Origin: Bacteroidaceae bacterium | GTDB taxonomy: Bacteria; Bacteroidota; Bacteroidia; Bacteroidales; Bacteroidaceae | Direction of reading: 5' to 3' | Length of the DNA stretch: 64,000 nt | Assembly (NCBI GenBank): GCA_024699495.1 | Contig: JAILPK010000088.1 | Coordinates: forward strand, 20,636-84,635 | Shown: positions 25,233-35,362 of the stretch, piece by piece | Numbering within the stretch: the stretch's first letter is position 1 | Layout: each line of letters opens with the position of its first letter | Notes under the pieces: generated by a model | What the model was told of the DNA's origin: nothing | The model's database searches: none | Seen by the model: only the letters and a program-made list of their open reading frames with translations | Program-made: the position numbers and the translations under genes

Positions 25233-25242
25233 TTTAACTTTG
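25211..25242 (+). promoter_or_regulatory. Bacteroidetes-type promoter of the penicillin-binding protein
   Basis: TTTG at 25211-25214, 20 bp, TAACTTTG at 25235-25242, spanning the end of miaA. The ATG at 25263 follows by 20 nt. Confidence 0.75.
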
Positions 25243-25262
25243 CAGCACAAAAAATACCTAAT

Positions 25263-27719
25263 ATGAGCCTGACAACCATCAAACAGCATATCAGCAGAGC
25301 ATGCAGCGCTTTCAGGAAATGCTACAGTGGCCCCTGGTATAAACGCTTCGCTATGTGGCTTCTAACAATTGCAGTAGGAATCATCCTTTTGTTCGGAGCT
25401 ATTGATGTAAACTTCCTGTATCTTTTTGGCAAATCGCCCGGATTTGACGACATCAAGAACCCGACTACAAATGAAGCCAGCGAGATATATAGCGCCGACA
25501 GCGTACTCATAGGCAGGTATTTCAATGAAAACCGGACTCCCGTTGAATACGAAGAGATAAGCGACAAAATAATCCGCACGCTGGTATCAACCGAGGATGA
25601 GCGCTTCTACCAGCATCATGGCATTGACTTCCGCGGCCTGATATCTGCAATTAAAGACATGTTCTTAGGCCACGCACGGGGAGGCTCTACAATCACGCAG
25701 CAATTAGCAAAAAATCTGTTTAGGGTTCGCACAAGGTATTCTACCGGCCTTTGCGGACACATCCCGGGAGTGAAACTTCTGGTGATGAAAGCTAAAGAAT
25801 GGATCGTGGCTGTGAAGCTGGAGATTCTCTATTCGAAAGAAGACATTCTTACGATGTATTTCAACACCGTGGATTTCGGCAGCAATTCATTCGGAATAAA
25901 AACAGCGGCTCGGACTTATTTCGGAACCACGCCTGAACACCTCACATACGAGCAGGCCGCCACGCTGGTCGGGCTGCTAAAAGCCACTTCAACATATAAT
26001 CCGCGCTTGCATCCGGATAACGCATTGACTCGCAGAAATACAGTCCTGCAAAGCCTCTATGAACATGAAGGGCTGATAATTAACAATAAGCCTGCCACAC
26101 TAAAGCAGTTAGACTCTATAAAGGCTATTCCCGTCACCTGTGTCGAACATATCGAAGAGAGCAACTATGACGGAATCGCTCCTTATTTCCGCCGCGCCCT
26201 TCAGGACTATATCAGTATGCTGTGCGACAAAGGACTTGTAAGCGGTACAGACTCCACAAACAGTATAGATTTATATGCCGACGGGCTGAAGATTTATACA
26301 ACGATTGATACAAGAATCCAGAAATATGCCGAAGAATCTGTTATCAAGCAGATGCGTTTGGTTCAGGAAAGATTTGACAACCACTGGCGCGGAATGAATC
26401 CATGGCAAGACGAACGCCACCAGGAAATAGCCGGCTTCATCGAAGATCTGGCTCAACGCACATCATATTATAAATACCTGTCCAAAAGATTTAACGACCA
26501 CCCTGACAGCATAGACATCTATCTGAACAAGCCACACACTGTAAGACTGTTCTCATACGACGGGCCAATAGAACGTGAGATATCAACCCTCGACTCCATC
26601 CGCTATATGGTCAGCTTCATGCATTGCGGCTTTGTGGCGATGGACCCACATTCCCGAGAGGTAAAGGCATGGGTGGGAGACATCGATTTTGACTTCTGGA
26701 AATATGACAAGGTAACGGCCATGCGGCAGCCGGGCTCCACATTCAAGCTCTTTGTTTATACAGAAGCTATGAATCAAGGACTGACCCCTTGTGACCGACG
26801 TGTTGACGAATGGAAAGCTTATCCTGACACAATCAAAGGCAAACCGACAATATGGGCGCCACACAACGCTAACGGATATTTCACCGGAGCCAACATGCCG
26901 CTGAAGAGTGCCTTCGCCCAAAGTATCAACTCAATCGCAGTAAAACTGGGCTACGAGGTGGGCATCTCAAATATTTCACGCACTGCACACGCGATGGGAA
27001 TCCAATCACCTCTAAACGAGACGCCGTCACTCAGCCTCGGCTCCAGCGATGTAAATCTCGCAGAACTGGTAAACGCATACTGCACAGTAATAGCCGACGG
27101 CAAATATAACATGCCGATAATGGTCAATAAGATTGAGGATAACGAAGGACATGTGCTTTACGAGGCAAAGGCATCTGAGACACAAGCCATATCATATCGT
27201 TCAGCGTATCTTATGCAACAGATGCTGCGGGCCGGACTTCTCGAACGCGGAGGCACAACGGCTGCATTGTGGGAATATATACACCCGGTGCTTTCCGTTT
27301 CTGATTTCGGAGGCAAGACAGGCACGTCGAACAACCACTCCGACGCCTGGTTTGTAGGCGTCACCCCGAACCTTGTCGCCGGGGCATGGGTCGGAGGCGA
27401 ATACCGAAGCATACATTTCCGCACTGGTCAGTTGGGACAAGGAAGCCGCACCGCACTGCCCGTGTTTGGGCATTTTGTCGCAAAACTATTGGCAGACAAA
27501 AGATTCGTGAAATATGGCGGTAAGTTTACTGCTCCAAAAGACCCGATAGACCGTTCGGACTGGGAATGTGCCGGCTATTATCACAATCCTAATGATTCTT
27601 TGGACGCGGACAGCATCTTAATTGATTCCGAAGATGCCGTTGAAGGAATAGAAGAGCCTTCAGATATGCAAGAGACGCCTGAAGTATTACCCGAAGAGAT
27701 TATTTCTGAAACCGAATAA
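25263..27719 (+). CDS. class A penicillin-binding protein (glycosyltransferase/transpeptidase)
   Basis: Bifunctional peptidoglycan synthase of the PBP1A type. A short cytoplasmic head is followed by a membrane anchor (MWLLTIAVGIILLFGAID, about 29-46). The GT51 domain has the catalytic glutamate E111 in STEDERFYQHHGID and RGGSTITQQLAKNLF. The transpeptidase domain has SxxK with S492 (PGSTFK), SxN (QSINSIA) and KTG with K685 (GGKTGTSNN). The 818 residues end in a Glu/Asp/Pro-rich tail of about 50 residues. It has its own promoter and no partner gene. Confidence 0.95.
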   Translation: MSLTTIKQHISRACSAFRKCYSGPWYKRFAMWLLTIAVGIILLFGAIDVNFLYLFGKSPGFDDIKNPTTNEASEIYSADSVLIGRYFNENRTPVEYEEISDKIIRTLVSTEDERFYQHHGIDFRGLISAIKDMFLGHARGGSTITQQLAKNLFRVRTRYSTGLCGHIPGVKLLVMKAKEWIVAVKLEILYSKEDILTMYFNTVDFGSNSFGIKTAARTYFGTTPEHLTYEQAATLVGLLKATSTYNPRLHPDNALTRRNTVLQSLYEHEGLIINNKPATLKQLDSIKAIPVTCVEHIEESNYDGIAPYFRRALQDYISMLCDKGLVSGTDSTNSIDLYADGLKIYTTIDTRIQKYAEESVIKQMRLVQERFDNHWRGMNPWQDERHQEIAGFIEDLAQRTSYYKYLSKRFNDHPDSIDIYLNKPHTVRLFSYDGPIEREISTLDSIRYMVSFMHCGFVAMDPHSREVKAWVGDIDFDFWKYDKVTAMRQPGSTFKLFVYTEAMNQGLTPCDRRVDEWKAYPDTIKGKPTIWAPHNANGYFTGANMPLKSAFAQSINSIAVKLGYEVGISNISRTAHAMGIQSPLNETPSLSLGSSDVNLAELVNAYCTVIADGKYNMPIMVNKIEDNEGHVLYEAKASETQAISYRSAYLMQQMLRAGLLERGGTTAALWEYIHPVLSVSDFGGKTGTSNNHSDAWFVGVTPNLVAGAWVGGEYRSIHFRTGQLGQGSRTALPVFGHFVAKLLADKRFVKYGGKFTAPKDPIDRSDWECAGYYHNPNDSLDADSILIDSEDAVEGIEEPSDMQETPEVLPEEIISETE

Positions 27720-27784
27720 ACCTAATAAGAGTTAAACAGTCTTAATATAAACGGAATTTTACCGATTGAAACAAAATATCTACC

Positions 27785-27792
27785 TATCTTTG
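27785..27792 (+). promoter_or_regulatory. -7 box upstream of the GH43 gene
   Basis: TATCTTTG fits TAnnTTTG, 51 bp before the ATG. The nearest upstream TTG (27766) is 16 bp away, short of the usual spacing. Confidence 0.5.
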
Positions 27793-27843
27793 GAAACTAA
27801 ATCTGTAATTCAACAATACTAACAACAAGAAAAGCCCAATTAT

Positions 27844-28827
27844 ATGAAGACTCGCATCCTAATGCTGATTGCCGCTATCGTTATGTCAGCCACAAACATT
27901 CAGGCCAAGAAAAAAATGACGGCCTACCTCTTCACCTATTTCACAGGAAATGCTCCGGAACAGGAACAGATCTGTTATGCGCTTTCAGAGGACGGCTGGA
28001 ATTATACTCCACTTAATGACGGCAAACCTGTTATCGCATCTGCTGACATCGCACGCACCGGATGTGTCCGCGACCCGCATATCCTGCGTGGAGAAGACGG
28101 TTACTTCTATATGGTAGTAACAGACATGAAGTCACGGCTCGGATGGGCCAGCAACCGCGGACTTGTGCTTATGCGCTCGAAGGACATGGTAAAGTGGAAG
28201 ACTAGCGCTATTCATTTCCCGGAGAAGTTCGCCGGAACAAACTTCGCTAATGTCACCCGCGTGTGGGCTCCTCAGACTATTTATGACCCCCGAACCAAGC
28301 GCTATATTGTCTATTTCTCACTGCTCACCGATGATGGGACGATTCCCTACGACAAAGTATACTGGTGCTACGCAAACAAAGACTTCACGGATTTGACCGG
28401 CACTCCACAGCTGCTCTTTGACATGAAGTATGCCAGCATAGACACTGACATTGTCCGTGACGACGATGGCCTGCTGCATATCTTCTTCAAGACTGAGGGC
28501 AAGCGCGAGAAAGGAATACGCCAATTTATAGCCCGCGACTTCTATGACGGTTCTACATGGGAGCTGCAGCCCGGCTTCTGCCAAGACACCCGGGAAGCGG
28601 TTGAAGGCAGTGGCGTCTTCCGCCTCTTCGACGGCACATGGGTTCTGATGTATGACTGCTATATCAACGGCCACTATCAGTTCTGTAAGAGTTCGGACTT
28701 GAAAACATTCAAGGCTGTGCAGAACACAGAAACCAAAGGTGCGTTCACACCTCGCCACGGCACGGTCATGGCTATTACCGAGAAAGAAAAACAGCGTCTG
28801 CTCAAAGCCTTCCCTAACACTAAATAA
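27844..28827 (+). CDS. GH43-like glycoside hydrolase, secreted
   Basis: A 327-residue protein with a signal peptide (MKTRILMLIAAIVMSATNIQA) and a five-bladed propeller of the GH43 type, which removes arabinose or xylose side groups. The expected three acids are visible: D77 in CVRDPHIL (base), D200 or D202 in SIDTDIVRD (pKa modulator) and E254 in EAVEGSGVF (acid). Substrate not determinable; it has no lipobox, so it is periplasmic or secreted. The next gene, an endo-acting GH128-like enzyme, follows after 39 bp. Confidence 0.85.
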   Translation: MKTRILMLIAAIVMSATNIQAKKKMTAYLFTYFTGNAPEQEQICYALSEDGWNYTPLNDGKPVIASADIARTGCVRDPHILRGEDGYFYMVVTDMKSRLGWASNRGLVLMRSKDMVKWKTSAIHFPEKFAGTNFANVTRVWAPQTIYDPRTKRYIVYFSLLTDDGTIPYDKVYWCYANKDFTDLTGTPQLLFDMKYASIDTDIVRDDDGLLHIFFKTEGKREKGIRQFIARDFYDGSTWELQPGFCQDTREAVEGSGVFRLFDGTWVLMYDCYINGHYQFCKSSDLKTFKAVQNTETKGAFTPRHGTVMAITEKEKQRLLKAFPNTK

Positions 28828-28866
28828 ATGAGGCTCTAATTAACCTGAATTCTAACACAAACCGAC

Positions 28867-31677
28867 ATGACTATGAAAATACCAAAACGCTTTATATCTA
28901 TAGCTGCTGCAACCATAGCCTTCACGCTTAGTGTCTCCGCAGCCAACACGAAGGAAACGGTTGCGCAAGTAACTTCTGCCGTAAGTCTGAGTTCTGATGT
29001 TGACTTTTACATAACCGGTGAAGAGCCATTCAGCGAGGAAGGCTCTGTTGATATTACAAACACCGAACATGCTGTAATCATAATTGAACAATTGCGTCCA
29101 TCTGAAGTTCTGGCTATTCTTAGCCACATTAAAATCAATGGAGCAGCAGCTCAAAATGACAACAACTGTCAGGTCAGGCTACACGGCAAAGGCAGTATAA
29201 TATACCCCTACGGCAAAGAAGGCGCATCTGCAGCAGCCTTCCATCCGCTCACTGTCTTCGATGAACAGAACTGCCAAGGGGAATCTTGTTCTCTCTTCGG
29301 TTTAGAGAATACAGGCGGTTTTATGACAACTCTAACCACGGCAAAGATGAATAACCGCATCCGCAGTTTCACATTAAAACGCGGCTATATGGTTACCTTC
29401 TCACTCAAGGCTGAAGGAAGAGGATACAGCCGATGCTTTATCGCAGACGAAGAAGACCTCGTGATGAACAGCCTGCCCTCTTTGATGGATCAACGCATAT
29501 CTTCTTATAGGGTATTCCGTTGGAGAGATCCCGGAAAAATCGGAGTTGCGGATATGCTTAGTACTGAGAATCTCGGAAAACTCGACGCTACCTGGTCTTA
29601 CACATGGGGAAATGGATGGGACATGGGCACCGACTATGAGTGTGTCTCACACATGAATCATCGATGGGGACCTTCGGCATCAAGCATGGGGTCCGCAACA
29701 TATTCCTGCCACATCAAAACGGACAACGAACCAGGAAACAGCTCTGACCCGGAACCTGCAACTGTAGATCAGGTGCTGGACCGCTGGGAGGATTTAATGC
29801 GCACCGGCAAACGCCTCATGACTCCATCTTCACACGACGGAAGCATGAACTGGTTCCGGGCATTCCTCGACTCTATCGACAGTCGTGGATGGCGCTGCGA
29901 AATCCTTGACTTCCACTGCTATTGGACAGAGGGGCAATACAACAATCTGAAGGGCTACGCTGACAGCTATGGCCGTCCGATCTGGATCTCCGAGTTCGTC
30001 TGGGGTGCTTCATGGAATAGCAACGGAACCTTTGCCAGCGGTGTTACTGAAGCACAGAACAAGGAAGTAATGAGCCGCATATTAAGCAATCTGAATAATT
30101 GGAACTGGATTGAGCGCTACGCTTACTGGAACGGCGAGCGCGATCCGTCACGCCTACTGAAAAACGGCACCCTAACTGCAACTGGCGAATACTTTGCCAA
30201 TATGAAATCCAAAACCGGATACTGCAATTACGGCAATTACATTCCTAAGAATCCCCCTTACAAAGTACCCACTGACCTCACTGTCACAAACACCCTCAAG
30301 AAAGGAATCAATACGATAACCTTCAACAATGTTTCTGGCGAGTTAACAGATACTCTCGTGCTTACGCGCCGCATTGGCAGCAATGGGACATGGAAGACAT
30401 TGGCGGCATGGGGACCGAGCGACAAGGAGGATTATGAATACATCGACTCTGTCTCTGAACCTGGCCTGTATTCCTATCGCATTCGTTGCATCGGCTATGA
30501 TGCTCCAAGAAAATGGCTCAGCTCTGATATAGAAAGCGTAACCGTTGGCGGTTCTTACAACCTTGGAGATATAATGTATGGACGCATCCAGGTCAGCAAC
30601 GAAGAGGCCGTTGCCGTATCTTTCCCGACTCAGGAAAACACTCCCTATGCCATACTCGGTATGCCTACCAGGACAAATACAAATGCCGCTTTCGCAACTC
30701 AGGTCATGACTGTAGCCAACGACAACTTCAAGTTCATTTATCGTCCCTGGGCATACGGAATAAGCAGCAATGAAATCAGCCGTGTAGAGAGCAGTGACTT
30801 CATCGTAATGCAGCCGGGCAACTATACTTGGGGAAACATGAAAGCTGAAGTCGGCACCTATCACAAAGAAGATGCAACCGAAACAATGATGAAGGGCGAG
30901 GTAGAGGTAGTCTTCAACCAACCGTTTGATGAAGGAGTTACTCCCATTGTAATCGCTCAGAATCAGGGTAGCAGCACCACTGGAGCCGTTGTCACGACCC
31001 AGGTTTATGACGTCACCAACACTGGTTTCAAGGTGAAACTTCAAGCTCAAGAAGCTAACGCCGTTAATATACGCACAATGTATCTCCGCTATATAGCAAT
31101 AACTCCTGGACAGGCAAAACTGGACGGCTACAATAAAGTCATCAATGCCGGATTCGGGAACGCACTTGTAGGTGGAGAAGCAAACGCAAGAGGTCAGATG
31201 ATCACCTTCTTTGATGCTAACAATGACACTCTTAGTCTGCTCAACCCATATATCATCGCAGGGCCTCAGACTCACAACCTCGATTATAGCTGCATCTTCC
31301 GCAAATATAGTAATATCACGAAAAAGGTGACTGACGAAGACGGAGAGCAGATAGAATATATGGTTGGCATGAGAGTAAGCCGTCAGATGGACCCCAGTGC
31401 CACCTATGAAACAGGAGCAAATGCTGCAGATGTGGACGGGGATGTTATCGGATGGATATCCATCAGCGACGACACCGATGCCGAGAATGCAATAACTCCC
31501 ATATCCAGGCAAAAAACATTCTATGTCCGTGTCGTGGGACAAACAATCCTGCCTTCGGATATCAATGCCAGAATATATACGACAAGCGGAACGCAGGTAG
31601 CTGCCGGATGCAGTCTTCCCACCGGAATATATCTGGTTTCCAACGGCTCTCAGACCATCAAGGTTATGATTCGGTAA
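28867..31677 (+). CDS. GH128-like glycoside hydrolase with type IX secretion tail
   Basis: A 936-residue secreted protein. After the signal peptide comes a beta-rich region (about 30-210) of unclear type. The catalytic core (about 230-455) resembles the GH128 / glycosyl hydrolase catalytic core group, known for beta-1,3-glucanases. The acid/base glutamate would be in TDNEPGNSS, the nucleophile in IWISEFVWGASW, and ILDFHCYWTE fits the barrel. A fibronectin-like segment (about 475-560) and more beta domains follow. The last 40 residues (DINARIYTTSGTQVAAGC, then PTGIYLV and IKVMIR) match a type A sorting tail for type IX secretion. Substrate remains an inference. Confidence 0.8.
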   Translation: MTMKIPKRFISIAAATIAFTLSVSAANTKETVAQVTSAVSLSSDVDFYITGEEPFSEEGSVDITNTEHAVIIIEQLRPSEVLAILSHIKINGAAAQNDNNCQVRLHGKGSIIYPYGKEGASAAAFHPLTVFDEQNCQGESCSLFGLENTGGFMTTLTTAKMNNRIRSFTLKRGYMVTFSLKAEGRGYSRCFIADEEDLVMNSLPSLMDQRISSYRVFRWRDPGKIGVADMLSTENLGKLDATWSYTWGNGWDMGTDYECVSHMNHRWGPSASSMGSATYSCHIKTDNEPGNSSDPEPATVDQVLDRWEDLMRTGKRLMTPSSHDGSMNWFRAFLDSIDSRGWRCEILDFHCYWTEGQYNNLKGYADSYGRPIWISEFVWGASWNSNGTFASGVTEAQNKEVMSRILSNLNNWNWIERYAYWNGERDPSRLLKNGTLTATGEYFANMKSKTGYCNYGNYIPKNPPYKVPTDLTVTNTLKKGINTITFNNVSGELTDTLVLTRRIGSNGTWKTLAAWGPSDKEDYEYIDSVSEPGLYSYRIRCIGYDAPRKWLSSDIESVTVGGSYNLGDIMYGRIQVSNEEAVAVSFPTQENTPYAILGMPTRTNTNAAFATQVMTVANDNFKFIYRPWAYGISSNEISRVESSDFIVMQPGNYTWGNMKAEVGTYHKEDATETMMKGEVEVVFNQPFDEGVTPIVIAQNQGSSTTGAVVTTQVYDVTNTGFKVKLQAQEANAVNIRTMYLRYIAITPGQAKLDGYNKVINAGFGNALVGGEANARGQMITFFDANNDTLSLLNPYIIAGPQTHNLDYSCIFRKYSNITKKVTDEDGEQIEYMVGMRVSRQMDPSATYETGANAADVDGDVIGWISISDDTDAENAITPISRQKTFYVRVVGQTILPSDINARIYTTSGTQVAAGCSLPTGIYLVSNGSQTIKVMIR

Positions 31678-31716
31678 TTTCTGGATACCATATTCATAAA
31701 TAACCCAAGTCCAAAA

Positions 31717-31760
31717 CAGGCGGCGCTCATTATATCGATCGTCGCCTGCTTTATTATAGC
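31717..31760 (+). terminator. terminator of the GH43-GH128 pair
   Basis: CAGGCGGCG (31717-31725) pairs with CGTCGCCTG (31740-31748) with one G-U, loop of 14, followed by the T-rich CTTTATTATAGCTTTAT. Confidence 0.7.
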
Positions 31761-31964
31761 TTTATAATTAGGAATAAAAAGTAATCGGTAATTAAAACCA
31801 CTTAAACTTTTGGAAACATTTCCGGACTAATTCTTTGCGGCTCGGAATATCATCGGCCTCTGATAAATCCTTTCTATAATTATTGCTGTCAGCTGAATGC
31901 ATAAAGTCCTACTTCCATGCATATCAATTGCCGGAAAACAACTAAAGGGAACTCATGTCAAAAT

Positions 31965-32020
31965 ACATCGAGGTGTATTCCACTTTACATCGAGGTGTAT
32001 TCCACTTTACATCGAGGTGT
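31965..32020. repeat. 22-bp direct repeat upstream of the fasciclin/Sus array
   Basis: Two and a half identical head-to-tail units of 22 bp, each ACATCGAGGTGT plus TATTCCACTT and joining base. The core ACATCGAGGTGT is an imperfect dyad. The block ends about 280 bp before the first gene of the array. Confidence 0.92.
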
Positions 32021-32302
32021 TTTTGCATGTATGCTATGATACGAAGCTTTGGGGCCTGAAATAAACTCTGAAATAGCATAAAACACAGATGATAGAAACA
32101 TGTCTGATAAGCGCACATTTAGTTAAATAAACTTAACAAGCAAGAATAATGACGAGACAATAATAATTCGAATTGAAAAAAGCCTTAATTTTGGGGAGTT
32201 TTTAACTAAAATTATGCTCTAACTAACATGTTTTACGCCCCTTTTGGGAGCTTAAATGTCTTTAAAACGAAACAAAAAAAATCATTAATAAATTCATTTT
32301 CA

Positions 32303-35300
32303 ATGCGTATGAGAAACCATTTTAGCAGAAATGGCAGGCATACCACTCTTGTGGTGTGTCTGTTGATCATGTGTGGGCTAAACTGGTCATGCAAGGACGA
32401 ATACATCCTTGATGACGAGAAACCCACATGGCTCAACTCAAGCGTCTATCAGAGTCTGCAGGAAAGAGGCAATTTCAACACGTATCTGGAACTGCTGTCT
32501 GACTCTGTTGTCAACTCGACGCTTTCAAGAAAACTGCAGGAAGTGCTAAGCAGAACCGGCTCAAAAACAGTGTTTGTTGCCAACGACTCAGCTTGGGAAG
32601 CCTTCTTCCGCCACAACGCAACACTGCCAGCATCCAATCCCTGGCACAATGCAACCAGTTTAAAAAACCTTTCGCTGGCGCAGAAAAAGCTACTGATTCA
32701 TACCAGTATGCTCAACAACGCCATTGTGATGGAAAATCTTGCCAGTAGCGACGGGGATGGAACAACCCCACCAACACGTGGCCAATATATGCGCCGCTAC
32801 ACAGACGTCACGCTGACAGACTCCATCATGTATCTGCCTGCATCCGAAGTGCCCTATACAACAAACGACGAAGAAAAAAACTTCTGGCGCCGTTTCCGCG
32901 AAGGTGGCACACATCCGGGCATATACCTTGTAAATGACTCCACTCTAAGCATGATGCTTCACTTCACACAGGAGCACATGTCAAACAATTCCATTCTCGA
33001 TTCTGACTTTAAGATATTTATGGGAAGCGATCGTAACTCGAGCGATGTGCATATCTACGACGCTCTCCTGCTCGAGAAGGATGGTGTCTGTGAGAATGGA
33101 TATGTTAACGTCACAGAAAAAGTTATCGTTCCTCTGCCAAATATGGCCGAGATGCTTCGCATCAACGGGCAGACCAACATATTCAGTCACATGATTGACC
33201 GCTTCTCATTCCCCGCCTACAATGCAGCTGTGACCCGCGACTACAAGACTCTGCATCCGGAATTCACCGACTCCATATTCACGAAGAAATATATTGCAAA
33301 GATTGGAGCAAAACACCAGACTGTTCTGACAACACCCAAAGAAGGAGGCCTCGGTGCAGACATCGCACTTAAGTTCGATCCGGGGTGGAATGAATACTAT
33401 GATGAAGAAAATGATCCCCGCCCGGACATGGCTTCAATGTTCGTCCCCAGCGATGAGGCACTTGTTAACTACTTCACAAAAAGCGGCGGTGGTTGGCAGC
33501 TCATAAAGACTTACGCAGCCAACCCGGAAGCAGAGCTTCCTGACGATATGCTGGAAACAGGGAACTTCACCCCACTGTATGAAAAGATTGACGCAATTCC
33601 TCTCGACAAAATGCAATCTCTCATTAATGTCATTATGTTCAGATCATTTACTGAGAGCGTCCCCTCAAAGATGTACAAATTGCGTGACGACGCTCAGGAA
33701 GAGATGTTCTCAACCACTGACATAAACATGATTGACACCTGCCTCTTAGCCAACAACGGTGCTATATATATAATGAATAAGGTATATGGCCCGGCAGACT
33801 TTACATCAGTTGCAGCACCGGCATTCATAAGTAAGACAAATAAAGTTATCAATTACGCCATATACAATGGTCAAATAGAGAAGACCGATTTCATGAAACT
33901 GAACTACTACGCTTATCTTAAAGCTATGAAGTCCAGATTCACTTTCTTCCTGCCGAGTGACTACGCCATGCAGTATTACTATGATCCTATCAGCATGTCA
34001 AGTCAATCTCCGACCATTTTGGCTTTGGCATTCAACGACAAGGCTGAAACTGCTGATTTCCCAATCTCCTACCGTATTTACCGATATGACAAAACAACTG
34101 GAGAACGGGGAGCTGTTCGTCCGAATGAAACGACAGAAAATAATGATATCATAAACCGCCTGAAAGATATTTTGGAAAGTCATACCATAGTCCATGACGG
34201 CAGCAACCCCATTGACAGCGAGGATGAATACTATCTCACGAAAAACGGCTCTGGTATCAAAGTCACACGTGACGCAAACAATAACATTATAGGTGTTCAG
34301 GGAGGTTTCCAACTTGAGAACGAACGCAGAATGAATAAGGGTTTGTTCGTACCCGGCACAACAGAGCGTGGCGCAAGCAACGTGGAAGTCCTTGCCACCA
34401 ACACGCATAACTTAGACAACGGCCGAACCTACGTTTTGGACGAAGCACCTATTATTCCTGCAACGACAAGTGTTTACGGCATACTCAATGAGGACACATC
34501 AGCCACAAACCCGTTCCGAGAGTTCTGTAATCTGACTGCGTATAACGATGAAGTCATTACTGCTTGTGGTCTGGTTGATGACAAACTCACACAAACACAG
34601 AAAAATGCATTGCTGAAGAAATACCATACCTTCGTTGATGACGGCGGTGTAGATCAGAATGTGCAGTTCTTTAACAACTACAACTACACCCTGTTTGCAC
34701 CGGATAACGAGGCTGTCCAAGCCGCTATTGACGAAGGCCTTCCCACATGGGATGACATAATAGACGACTATGAGAGTCTGAAAGACACTGACGGTGTAGC
34801 CCACCTGACGGCTAAAGATAGCCTGCGTCTGCAAACAAAAATCACATATCTGAACAACTTTATCCGTGTACACTTCACTGATAACTCTATATTCTCCGAC
34901 AAGTCCGAAATGGATGAAACCGACTTCGTCACATCCAGTTATGACGACAGTCTCGGCGTATTCGTGAAAGTTCACTGCCAGCGTGTTGCAGGAGGCTCTG
35001 GAACCCTATTGAAAGTACGTGATGATATTGATGCTTCCAGCACACAGTTCACGGTTAATAACAATTACAAGAACCTGATGACACGCGATGTCCGATGTGT
35101 AAAGGATGGGAAAGCATACTCCCCCACGGGTCGCATAACTATGAATGGCATCACTATTCAGGCTTCCAGCTCTGCTGTTGTACACCTGATTAATGGTACC
35201 TTAAGACACTCTAAGAATATGCCTGACTTCAATAACATAAAAGACTGCAAACGCTATCTGAAGCGCTATCCCATTTACAAGAGTCAAAGAGACGAGCAGT

Positions 35301-35341
35301 CGCGCATGTTGATGAAGCAATCAATGTATAAACGTTATTAA
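32303..35341 (+). CDS. large fasciclin-domain lipoprotein
   Basis: About 1012 residues from ATG 32303 (MRMRNHFSRNGRH); an upstream ATG at 32228 would bury the signal peptide. The lipobox GLNWSC puts lipid on C30, and the following KDEYILDDE is a surface-export type signal. Fasciclin-like modules recur, with the TVFVANDSAWEAFF, MFVPSDEALVNYF, FFLPSDYAMQYYY and LFAPDNEAVQAAI motifs marking at least four units, and a closing TIQASSSAVVHLINGTL. Fasciclin domains mediate adhesion or ligand binding. It is the first gene of the array and, by place, a surface glycan-binding or assembly partner of the SusC that follows after 21 bp. Confidence 0.88.
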   Translation: MRMRNHFSRNGRHTTLVVCLLIMCGLNWSCKDEYILDDEKPTWLNSSVYQSLQERGNFNTYLELLSDSVVNSTLSRKLQEVLSRTGSKTVFVANDSAWEAFFRHNATLPASNPWHNATSLKNLSLAQKKLLIHTSMLNNAIVMENLASSDGDGTTPPTRGQYMRRYTDVTLTDSIMYLPASEVPYTTNDEEKNFWRRFREGGTHPGIYLVNDSTLSMMLHFTQEHMSNNSILDSDFKIFMGSDRNSSDVHIYDALLLEKDGVCENGYVNVTEKVIVPLPNMAEMLRINGQTNIFSHMIDRFSFPAYNAAVTRDYKTLHPEFTDSIFTKKYIAKIGAKHQTVLTTPKEGGLGADIALKFDPGWNEYYDEENDPRPDMASMFVPSDEALVNYFTKSGGGWQLIKTYAANPEAELPDDMLETGNFTPLYEKIDAIPLDKMQSLINVIMFRSFTESVPSKMYKLRDDAQEEMFSTTDINMIDTCLLANNGAIYIMNKVYGPADFTSVAAPAFISKTNKVINYAIYNGQIEKTDFMKLNYYAYLKAMKSRFTFFLPSDYAMQYYYDPISMSSQSPTILALAFNDKAETADFPISYRIYRYDKTTGERGAVRPNETTENNDIINRLKDILESHTIVHDGSNPIDSEDEYYLTKNGSGIKVTRDANNNIIGVQGGFQLENERRMNKGLFVPGTTERGASNVEVLATNTHNLDNGRTYVLDEAPIIPATTSVYGILNEDTSATNPFREFCNLTAYNDEVITACGLVDDKLTQTQKNALLKKYHTFVDDGGVDQNVQFFNNYNYTLFAPDNEAVQAAIDEGLPTWDDIIDDYESLKDTDGVAHLTAKDSLRLQTKITYLNNFIRVHFTDNSIFSDKSEMDETDFVTSSYDDSLGVFVKVHCQRVAGGSGTLLKVRDDIDASSTQFTVNNNYKNLMTRDVRCVKDGKAYSPTGRITMNGITIQASSSAVVHLINGTLRHSKNMPDFNNIKDCKRYLKRYPIYKSQRDEQSRMLMKQSMYKRY

Positions 35342-35362
35342 CCATCCGAAATCAGAAGAACT

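Larger units (their letters stand above)
31678..32227. other. intergenic region upstream of the fasciclin/Sus array
   Basis: About 550-620 bp without a supportable gene. It contains the terminator of the GH43-GH128 pair, AT-rich sequence, and the 22-bp direct repeat at 31965-32020. I could not assign a promoter with confidence; any control of the array should lie here. Confidence 0.7.

Noticed and set aside
30343..31542. 399-residue minus-strand frame
   Set aside because: Antisense to the GH128-like gene, whose frame ends in a type IX sorting tail.
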